NCBI GenBank assembly: GCA_017629615.1
Contig: JAGBWT010000040.1
Coordinates: 1 to 6,800 of the forward strand
Direction of reading: 5' to 3'
DNA length: 6,800 nt
From: Alistipes sp.
GTDB lineage: Bacteria; Bacteroidota; Bacteroidia; Bacteroidales; Rikenellaceae
The position numbers were made by a program, and so were the translations under genes. The notes under the pieces are model-generated. The model did not search any database. It was given only the letters and a program-made list of their open reading frames with translations, and was not told the origin of the DNA. Shown piece by piece: positions 1 through 5,597 of this stretch; the stretch's first letter is position 1, and each line of letters starts with the position of its first letter.

Positions 1-933
1 ACGGATCTTTGCCGAACGGTCACCTGTCGATACGAGTGTCTTACGCTTCGAAGCAATCTCGTCGAGGTACTTCTGGTACTCGAGGTTGAAGATTCGTGTA
101 CGCAACTCCTCGAAGGCCTTCTCGGTATTCTTGATCTGCGACTTCTGATCCTGACACTGCACTACGATACCTGTCGGAATGTGGGTGAGTCGGATAGCCG
201 AGTAGGTGGTATTCACCGACTGACCACCCGGGCCCGAAGCACAGAATATATCCTTGCGAATATCGTTCCACGAGACCTCAACATCGAACTCGTCGGCCTC
301 GGGCAGTACCGCAACCGAAGCGGCCGAGGTATGAACGCGACCCTGCGTCTCGGTTTGAGGTACGCGCTGTACGCGGTGTACGCCCGACTCGTATTTGAGT
401 GTGCCTTAGACGTTGTTGCCCGTAACCTTCATAATAATCTCCTTGTAGCCACCGACAGCACCCTCCGAGAAGGAGGTGATTTCGTAGCGCCAACCCATCG
501 ACTCGATGTACTTGGTGTACATACGCATCAGGTCGCCGGCGAAGAGTGCCGCCTCGTCGCCACCCGTACCGCCACGAATTTCGAGTACGGCATTCTTGGC
601 ATCTTGCGGGTCTTTCGGAATCAGGAGCAGTTTAATCTCCTCCTCCATCTCGACGATGCGTGGTTCGAGTTCGGCAACCTCGGCACGAGCCATTTCGCGG
701 AAATCCTCGTCCTTCTCGTTTGCCAAAATATCCTTTGCATCGGCAAGGTCGGCCACCGCCTTGCGATAGCGCTCCGAGGTCTCGATGATTGGTTCGAGCT
801 CCTTGAACTCCTTGTTGTATTGAACGAATGCCTTAACGTCGGCAATTACTTCGGGGTCGGTGAGTTTCTGACCCAACTCTTCGTACTTGATTTTAAGTCC
901 GTCGAGGCGTGTTAATATTGAATTTTCTGCCAT
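1..933 (-). CDS. prfA: Peptide chain release factor 1, cut by the left window edge and interrupted by an in-frame TAA
   Basis: RF1 ends translation in the cytoplasm by recognising UAA and UAG in the ribosomal A site and triggering peptidyl-tRNA hydrolysis. The frame starts at ATG 933-931 with [20 protein letters not shown] and shows the acidic helical domain 1, then the [16 protein letters not shown] stretch. After residue 175 there is a TAA (406-408), but the same frame continues with a typical RF1 body: [15 protein letters not shown], the PQT tripeptide expected for stop-codon recognition (about residues 192-194), and SGPGGQSVN with the catalytic GGQ at 220-228 (residues 236-238). It runs open to residue 311 at the edge, ending GDRSAKIR, so only the C-terminal tail is missing. 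As written, the TAA would yield a 175-residue fragment without PQT and GGQ. The start lies 11 nt after the Est1 stop, behind an A-rich leader (AACAACAACTA). The family assignment is secure; whether the gene is truly broken is not known. Confidence 0.95.
406..408 (-). other. In-frame TAA inside prfA at a conserved Tyr position
   Basis: Reading the minus strand, the codons around the site are AAC AAC GTC TAA GGC ACA CTC AAA. RF1 proteins have V-Y-G at this point, so TAA replaces an expected TAT or TAC and needs only one base change. The frame before and after is intact and homologous, so this is a substitution and not a frameshift. Downstream there is no Met with an obvious initiation context from which the catalytic half could be made separately. 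Confidence 0.9.
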
Positions 934-944
934 TAGTTGTTGTT

Positions 945-1886
945 TTATTTTTTTGCTTTTTTACTCTTTTTTTCTGTTGCGTTCTTGCTCTGAATCTTCA
1001 ACCAGTCGGTCAAAGCATCTTTTGCCTCGGCGCTATACTTAAACTCGTCGTGACCTGCCCAGCCGTGACCACCCGAAGGGTAGATGTGCATCGTTGCAGG
1101 GACTCCGTTGGCACGCAATGCCTCGTAGTAGAGAATCGAACTGATTGGCGGTACGGTCAAGTCGTCGTCCGAGAGCAAAAGGATTGTTGGCGGAGTGGTT
1201 GGGGTTACACGGTTTTCGAGCGAGTAGTACTCCTGCTCCTTCTGTGTGCGACGCTTGCCGAGCAGATACTGGAAGGTGTTTTGGTGAGTCTCCCAAGTTG
1301 TGCCCGTGATGACAGGGTAGAAGAGAATCGAGAATGCCGGCTTCTCCTTGTCGGGCGTAAAGGTCGAGGTGTAGGCCGCAAGGTGACCACCTGCCGAGCC
1401 GCCACAAATACCTACCTGCGTAGGGTCTACACCCCACTTCTTACCCTTCTTGCGGAGGAAGCGGAGAGCCTCCTGTGCATCTTCGAGCGGCACCTCTTTG
1501 TGGCCGAGGTTTGGCAGACGATACTTTACGACTACGGCCGAGATGCCGAGGCTGCGGAGGAACTTCGCCACCTCAAAACCCTCGTGAGCGATACAAACCT
1601 TGCTGTAACCGCCACCAGGGAGGACAACAACGCCCTGACCCGTTGCCTTTGCAGGGTCGGCCTTGTAGATGTAGAGGTCGGTCTGCGAGGTGTGCGTAAA
1701 GTGCTTACGCTCGTTAATCTTCTCGTCGCGAGTCTCCTCGTTGGAGTGAGGCGCGGTCTTGTTGTTCCAATAGTTGGTGATGATTTCATCGGCACCACTC
1801 ACCTCTTTCGAGAGGGTGATGGTCTTTTGTGCAAATGCGCTTGTCGAAATAGCGACCATAGCAATCAATGTGATAAAGCGTTTCAT
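945..1886 (-). CDS. Est1: secreted alpha/beta-hydrolase, acetylxylan/feruloyl-esterase-like
   Basis: This 313-residue protein is probably a serine esterase acting on acylated glycans outside the cytoplasm. A signal peptide (about residues 1-19) ends SAFA, with Q20 as the mature N-terminus. An early W-N-N-x-T-A-P-H-S-N motif (40-49) is followed by PGGGY (90-94, oxyanion hole), KYRLPNLGHKEVPLEDAQ, the nucleophile elbow G-G-S-A-G-G-H with Ser164, Asp242 in DDDLTVP, and His274 in SGGHGW. The segment between YPVI and TTPP carries THQNTFQYLLGK and YYSLENRVT, matching Est4 and Est5 most closely. The C-terminus is an unusual lysine-rich tail (about 301-313). The start follows Est2 by 26 nt behind an A-rich leader, and the TAA stop is 11 nt before prfA. 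The hydrolase fold and triad are clear from motifs; the substrate is inferred from family resemblance only. Confidence 0.93.
   Translation of the reverse strand: MKRFITLIAMVAISTSAFAQKTITLSKEVSGADEIITNYWNNKTAPHSNEETRDEKINERKHFTHTSQTDLYIYKADPAKATGQGVVVLPGGGYSKVCIAHEGFEVAKFLRSLGISAVVVKYRLPNLGHKEVPLEDAQEALRFLRKKGKKWGVDPTQVGICGGSAGGHLAAYTSTFTPDKEKPAFSILFYPVITGTTWETHQNTFQYLLGKRRTQKEQEYYSLENRVTPTTPPTILLLSDDDLTVPPISSILYYEALRANGVPATMHIYPSGGHGWAGHDEFKYSAEAKDALTDWLKIQSKNATEKKSKKAKK
948..986 (-). other. Lysine-rich C-terminal tail of Est1
   Basis: The last 13 residues of Est1 read KNATEKKSKKAKK, eight of them Lys. They lie beyond the final helix (ALTDWLKIQ), where the paralogs stop or carry short mixed tails. 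The tail could promote binding to anionic polysaccharide or envelope surfaces, but it could equally be neutral sequence drift. Confidence 0.6.
1651..1691. repeat. 41-bp stretch identical to 4414-4454 (Est1/Est4 paralog repeat)
   Basis: This segment of Est1, encoding QTDLYIYKADPA and flanking bases, matches Est4 base for base over 41 positions, including synonymous sites. The identity ends at 1692 (g against c). On the other side a further near-identical run carries only scattered mismatches. The surrounding genes are much more diverged at synonymous positions. Confidence 0.85.
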
Positions 1887-1912
1887 ATTTGTTTAGTTTT
1901 TTTTGTTTTCGG
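1887..1912 (-). promoter_or_regulatory. A-rich translation leader of Est1 (longest gap in the array)
   Basis: On the coding strand the 26 nt between the Est2 TAA and the Est1 ATG are almost only A and C/T, with a run of eight A and no GGAG-like Shine-Dalgarno sequence. A-rich, SD-less leaders are usual in Bacteroidota. The other gaps are shorter and similar; AACAAC occurs just before the ATG of prfA, Est2 and Est4. There is no room for a separate promoter unless it lies within the upstream coding sequence. Confidence 0.5.
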
Positions 1913-2797
1913 TTATAGTGATAAAATCCAATCTTTTGTTGCTTCGAGCCACTGCTGGCGATAAGGCCAACTTTCGCGACCAATCCAGCCGTGACCGCCC
2001 GAAGGGTAGAAGTGCATCGAGGCCTTTACGCCGTGGCGTTTGAGCGCCTTGTAGTAGAGCGTCGAGTTGTAGGCCGGAGCGACAAAGTCGTCGTCGCTGT
2101 GGAAGAGGATTGCTGGTGGCGTGTCGGCTGTAACCAGCAGGTCGGCCGAGTGGGCTGCGATGTCGGCAGGTGTGCGCCACTTGCCAAGCAATTCGTAGAG
2201 CGTACTCCACTGACCTTTGTACGACCATATTTGGCCGCTGATAACGGGGTAGATGAGTACCGAGAAGTTGGGACGAGCATCGCCCGTGAGTACGTTCGAC
2301 GACCAAGCCGCGAGGTGACCACCTGCCGAGTTGCCCGAAACGCCCACTTTGTTGGGGTCGATACCGAGTCGTTCGGCATTTTGGCGGAGGTATTGGATTG
2401 CGGCACGCGCGTCCTCCAACGGCACTTCGCGGTGACCATTAGGCAGACGATACTTGACAACCATAGTCGTAATGCCGTTGTCGCGCAACCACTCGGCCAT
2501 ACCGAAGTTGAGATTTACGCTCTGGTAGCCGCCTCCGGGGAAGTGAATGAGCGCGTGGCCCGTCGGATTCTTGGCTTTGAAGATGTAGAATACGGTCTCG
2601 GCGGTGTGGGTTGCTTTGTAACCGCTACCGCGCTTGACGATATGTTCGGGTTTTGGGTCGAGGCTCGAATGTGGAGCGGTCGAGTTATCCCAAAGCGTAA
2701 CAACTTCGTCGGCCGTAGTCTCGACCTTGACACTCTCTTGTGCATATCCCATAATCGAGAGGAGTAGTAGTGTTGTGGTGAATATAAGTTGTTTCAT
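1913..2797 (-). CDS. Est2: secreted alpha/beta-hydrolase, acetylxylan/feruloyl-esterase-like, apparent mosaic
   Basis: This 294-residue exported hydrolase has a signal peptide (about 1-19) ending MGYA, with Q20 next. Motifs in order: W-D-N-S-T-A-P-H-S-S (36-45), PGGGY (87-91), YRLPNGHREVPLEDA, G-N-S-A-G-G-H with nucleophile Ser157, YPVIS, the LLGK turn, TPP, Asp237 in DDDFVAP, and His269 in SGGHGW. The Asp motif has A in place of V before Pro. The two ends (EWLRDNGIT, AAWSSNV, YRQQWLEATKDWI) resemble Est3, whereas GHREVPLEDA, with one residue fewer in the loop, resembles Est4; this suggests past exchange between copies. No partner enzyme is in the window; the role is probably deacylation of a glycan in the periplasm or outside the cell. 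The gap to Est3 is 14 nt and to Est1 26 nt. The triad is intact; the substrate is unknown. Confidence 0.93.
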   Translation of the reverse strand: MKQLIFTTTLLLLSIMGYAQESVKVETTADEVVTLWDNSTAPHSSLDPKPEHIVKRGSGYKATHTAETVFYIFKAKNPTGHALIHFPGGGYQSVNLNFGMAEWLRDNGITTMVVKYRLPNGHREVPLEDARAAIQYLRQNAERLGIDPNKVGVSGNSAGGHLAAWSSNVLTGDARPNFSVLIYPVISGQIWSYKGQWSTLYELLGKWRTPADIAAHSADLLVTADTPPAILFHSDDDFVAPAYNSTLYYKALKRHGVKASMHFYPSGGHGWIGRESWPYRQQWLEATKDWILSL

Positions 2798-2811
2798 TGG
2801 TTGTTGTGTTA

Positions 2812-3711
2812 TTATTTTCGGGCTTTGATATCCTCGAAGTTGTCAATCCAATCTTTGACTGCACCGAGCCACTGCTGACGGTACTCCCATTTGAGTCGGC
2901 CCGACCAGCCGTGACCGCCCGAAGGGTAGATGTGCATCGAGGCAGGTACGCCATAGCGTTTCAGTGCGCGATAGTAGGCCGTCGAAGCGAATGGTGGTAC
3001 TACCGTATCGTCGTCGGAGAGCAGAAGCAGTGCCGGTGGTGTTGTTGAAGATACCATTTCCGGGGTCGAGAACTTCTTAAACTCCTCCACGGTGGCGTGC
3101 TTGCCACACATCTGCGAAGCGGCATTGTAGGTGTTGTAGTAGACGTTGCGGGCCATTGCGCCATAGACCAAAATCGAGAATGCAGGCTTTTTGCCATCTT
3201 CCATAGCGTTCGATACCCACGCAGCAAGGTGGCCTCCTGCCGAGTTGCCGTAGACGCCAATCTTCGCAGGGTCGATATTGTATCGCTCGGCATTGTTGCG
3301 CATATACTCGACTGCACCGATAGCATCTTCGAGCGTAGCGTCGGGGTGACCGACATTTGGCAGACGATACTTTACGACGACAGCCGTGATACCGTTATCG
3401 CGCAACCACTCGGGGAAGGTGAGCGGAAAGCTCAAATAGCGGTAGCCGCCACCCGGATAGATTACCACCGAGTAGCCCGTAGCCCTCTCCTTTGGTGCGG
3501 TGAAGATGTAGAGGTCGCACGACGAGGTGTTGTAGACTTTGTAGCGGTTCTTTACCACCTCGTCTTTGGTCATCTCGTTGGAGTGTTTGGCCGTTGTGTT
3601 GTCCCAGAGGCGGACGATTTCGTCGGCCGAGGTCGCAACCGTGATGGTCTTTTGTGCCGATGCCGACAGCACGGTCAGCACCAATAATGGCAGAAATAGC
3701 AAATGTTTCAT
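2812..3711 (-). CDS. Est3: secreted alpha/beta-hydrolase, acetylxylan/feruloyl-esterase-like
   Basis: This is a 299-residue hydrolase with a signal peptide (about 1-19) ending SASA, then Q20. Motifs: W-D-N-T-T-A-K-H-S-N (36-45), PGGGY (86-90), YRLPNVGHPDATLEDA, G-N-S-A-G-G-H with Ser157, Asp235 in DDDTVVP, and His267 in SGGHGW. The strand after the nucleophile reads ILVYGAMARNV where the paralogs have a YPVI-like sequence, and the pocket segment has MCGK in place of LLGK, so specificity may differ. The frame stays open upstream to 4203, but that stretch overlaps Est4 in another frame. ATG 3711-3709, which places a signal peptide at the N-terminus 23 nt after the Est4 stop, is clearly the start. 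The gene ends in a tandem TAATAA. Est3 groups with Est6 (AKHSN, ATxEDAxGAV, AAWVSN) and with the C-terminal part of Est2. Confidence 0.93.
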   Translation of the reverse strand: MKHLLFLPLLVLTVLSASAQKTITVATSADEIVRLWDNTTAKHSNEMTKDEVVKNRYKVYNTSSCDLYIFTAPKERATGYSVVIYPGGGYRYLSFPLTFPEWLRDNGITAVVVKYRLPNVGHPDATLEDAIGAVEYMRNNAERYNIDPAKIGVYGNSAGGHLAAWVSNAMEDGKKPAFSILVYGAMARNVYYNTYNAASQMCGKHATVEEFKKFSTPEMVSSTTPPALLLLSDDDTVVPPFASTAYYRALKRYGVPASMHIYPSGGHGWSGRLKWEYRQQWLGAVKDWIDNFEDIKARK

Positions 3712-3734
3712 AGTTTTAGGTTTATAGGTTTTCG

Positions 3735-4658
3735 TTATTCTCTCTTTTGGGCGGACTGTTGCAACTCCAACCAATCCTTTATGGCACGCTTGCTTGGCTC
3801 GGCATAGCGATACTCGTCGTGACCTGCCCAGCCGTGACCTCCCGAAGGGAAGATGTGCAGGGCCGCAGGTATGCCGTAGTATTTGAGGGCCTTGTAGTAG
3901 CGTATGCCGCTGATGGTCGGTACCGACAAATCGTCGTCGGCCAACAGAAGCAACGTCGGCGGAGTGGTTGGGGTGACGCGATTTTCGAGCGAGTAGTATT
4001 CGTGTTCGACACTTGTGCGGTGCTTGCCGAGCATATTGGCAAATGTACCGCGGTGCGACGCCCACTCGCCCGTAATCACAGGGTAGATAAGTATCGAGAA
4101 GGCTGGCTTCTCCTCGTCGGCAATGCAGGTCGAGATGTGCGCCGCCAGGTAACCTCCTGCCGAAGAGCCGAGGATACCCACTTGCGCAGGGTCTACGCCC
4201 CACTTTACACCCTCTCGACGCAGGTAGCGCAGAGCCTCCTGCGTATCCTCGAAAGGTACTTCGCGGTGGCTGTTAGGCATACGGTACTTGACGACGACCG
4301 AACTGACGCCAATGCTGCGCAGATATTGGGCAACCATAAAGCCGTCGAACTTCATCGAGAGTTTGCGGTAGCCTCCGCCCGGTACAATCAGCACACCCTG
4401 ACCCGTAGCCTTCGCAGGGTCGGCCTTGTAGATGTAGAGGTCGGTCTGCGAGGTCTTGTACATATCGATTTTGTTGTCGATACGTTTTATCTCCTCGTCC
4501 TCGGTGATGCCGTTGGAGTGGGGTGCTGTCGCATTGTTCCAAAGCATCACGACCTCGTCGGCACCGCTCTCTTCGGGCGAGACGCTGACGGTCTTTTGGG
4601 CCGAGGCAATCGAGGTTGCACACAGCACGGCAAATCCTATAAGTAGTTGGCGAATCAT
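3735..4658 (-). CDS. Est4: secreted alpha/beta-hydrolase, acetylxylan/feruloyl-esterase-like
   Basis: I call 307 residues from ATG 4658-4656. An upstream in-frame ATG at 4688 would add ten polar residues before the signal peptide and overlap Est5 by 23 nt, whereas 4658 puts a normal signal peptide (about 1-20, ending IASA, then Q21) 7 nt after the Est5 TAG. Motifs: W-N-N-A-T-A-P-H-S-N (40-49), PGGGY (93-97), YRMPNSHREVPFEDTQ, G-S-S-A-G-G with Ser166, Asp243 in DDDLSVP, and His275 in SGGHGW. The residue after SAGG is Tyr170, where the other five copies have His. The pocket segment (SHRGTFANMLGK, YYSLENRVT) groups it with Est1 and Est5, and a 41-bp stretch is identical to Est1. The product is probably a periplasmic or secreted deacylase; the substrate is unknown. 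Confidence 0.92.
   Translation of the reverse strand: MIRQLLIGFAVLCATSIASAQKTVSVSPEESGADEVVMLWNNATAPHSNGITEDEEIKRIDNKIDMYKTSQTDLYIYKADPAKATGQGVLIVPGGGYRKLSMKFDGFMVAQYLRSIGVSSVVVKYRMPNSHREVPFEDTQEALRYLRREGVKWGVDPAQVGILGSSAGGYLAAHISTCIADEEKPAFSILIYPVITGEWASHRGTFANMLGKHRTSVEHEYYSLENRVTPTTPPTLLLLADDDLSVPTISGIRYYKALKYYGIPAALHIFPSGGHGWAGHDEYRYAEPSKRAIKDWLELQQSAQKRE
4414..4454. repeat. 41-bp stretch identical to 1651-1691 (Est4/Est1 paralog repeat)
   Basis: This is the Est4 copy of the perfect repeat, in the same orientation and the same codon frame as in Est1. It lies between two non-adjacent members of the array, about 2.8 kb apart, with Est2 and Est3 in between lacking such identity. Confidence 0.85.
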
Positions 4659-4665
4659 AGTTGTT
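4659..4665 (-). promoter_or_regulatory. Seven-base Est5-Est4 junction that decides the Est4 start
   Basis: On the coding strand AACAACT separates the Est5 TAG from the chosen ATG of Est4. The same AACAAC element precedes the starts of prfA and Est2. The spacing suggests translational coupling, with ribosomes finishing Est5 restarting on Est4. Confidence 0.45.
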
Positions 4666-5586
4666 CTATTTAGCGTTGGTCTGTTCACTCTTGTTCAACC
4701 CCTCCAACCATTTTTTGAGGGTTGCTTTCCACTCCTTGTAGTAGCGGAAGTCGCTCTTGCCAACCCAACCGTGACCACCTTCGGGGAAGATGTGTATCGA
4801 TGTGTTGATGTTGTAGTATCTCAATGCTTCGTAGTAGAGTACAGAGTTGATTGGTGGTACAACCGAGTCGTCGTTGCTCAAAAGCAACAGCGTTGGAGGT
4901 GTGGTTGCCGTTACGCGGTTTTCGAGTGAATAGTAGTCGCGTAGATATGGCGAATGGTTCTTGCCGAGGAGTCGCACAAAGGTATTGTGATGGGTCATAC
5001 AACTCGACCCCGAGATAACGGGATAGAACAGAATGGCAAAAGCCGGTTTCTTGGCATCTTCCGTAAAGGTAGAGGTGTAGGCCGCGAGGTGACCACCTGC
5101 CGATGAGCCGACGATGCCGACCTTCGCAGGGTCAATACCCAACTTCTTGGCATTGGCACGCAGATAGTCCAAGCCTGCTTGTGCATCTTCGAGCGGTACC
5201 TCCTTGTGGCCGAGGTTAGGCAAGCGGTACTTTACGACCAAAGCCGTGATGCCGAGGCTCTTGAAGTATTCGGCAAGAGCAAAGCCCTCGCGCTCGATGC
5301 AGATTTTGCCGTAGCCACCACCGGGGAGAACGACCACCGACTGACCCGTAGCCTTCTCGGCTTCGGCTTGGAAGAGATAGAAGACCGTTTGCGAGATGTT
5401 TATGAGATGGCCTTCCTTGTCGCGTGATTCGTCTTTGGTTATCTCGTTTGAGTGAGGGGCCTTGGTGTTGTTCCAATGTTTGATGGTCTTGTCGGCCTTG
5501 CAAGGGATTTCAACAATGGTCTTTTGGGCCGAGGCCGAGAGTATCGATGTTGCAATCAATATGATTACGATAAAAAGTCGCTTCAT
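4666..5586 (-). CDS. Est5: secreted alpha/beta-hydrolase, acetylxylan/feruloyl-esterase-like
   Basis: This 306-residue protein begins with a signal peptide (about 1-20) ending SASA, followed by Q21. Motifs: W-N-N-T-K-A-P-H-S-N (38-47), PGGGY (88-92), YRLPNLGHKEVPLEDAQ, G-S-S-A-G-G-H with Ser162, YPVIS, THHNTFVRLLGK, YYSLENRVTATTPP, Asp240 in NDDSVVP (first Asp of the usual triple replaced by Asn, catalytic one kept), and His272 in EGGHGW. It belongs with Est1 and Est4. The N-terminal region after the signal (VEIPCKADKTIKHW) lacks the SGADE seen in those two. It is the only array member ending in TAG and lies 11 nt after Est6. Co-transcription with its neighbours is likely; the reaction is inferred to be ester hydrolysis on an acylated glycan. 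Confidence 0.93.
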   Translation of the reverse strand: MKRLFIVIILIATSILSASAQKTIVEIPCKADKTIKHWNNTKAPHSNEITKDESRDKEGHLINISQTVFYLFQAEAEKATGQSVVVLPGGGYGKICIEREGFALAEYFKSLGITALVVKYRLPNLGHKEVPLEDAQAGLDYLRANAKKLGIDPAKVGIVGSSAGGHLAAYTSTFTEDAKKPAFAILFYPVISGSSCMTHHNTFVRLLGKNHSPYLRDYYSLENRVTATTPPTLLLLSNDDSVVPPINSVLYYEALRYYNINTSIHIFPEGGHGWVGKSDFRYYKEWKATLKKWLEGLNKSEQTNAK

Positions 5587-5597
5587 AATATATTGTT

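Noticed and set aside
1897..1904. Run of eight T on the plus strand as part of a terminator
   Set aside because: All genes run on the minus strand, where this is an A run in the Est1 leader, and there is no adjacent hairpin.
909..1964. Long plus-strand open frame (351 codons) opposite Est1
   Set aside because: It lies entirely antisense to a clear gene and has no recognisable motif; its openness follows from the codon use of the minus-strand gene. Similar antisense frames lie opposite the other genes (181-915, 1991-2767, 3097-3687, 3747-4646), which supports a compositional cause.
3712..4203. N-terminal extension of Est3 upstream to 4203
   Set aside because: The added 164 residues are an out-of-frame reading of Est4 and would place the signal peptide in the middle of the protein. 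ATG 3711 gives a normal exported protein.
4614..4658. Lipoprotein signal in Est4 because of a Cys in its hydrophobic segment
   Set aside because: The Cys sits in AVLC inside the hydrophobic core with Leu before it, which does not fit a lipobox, and the IASA-Q cleavage site follows.
4659..4688. Upstream ATG at 4688 as the Est4 start
   Set aside because: It would add ten polar residues before the signal peptide and overlap Est5; ATG 4658 fits the spacing and signal peptide layout of the other copies.
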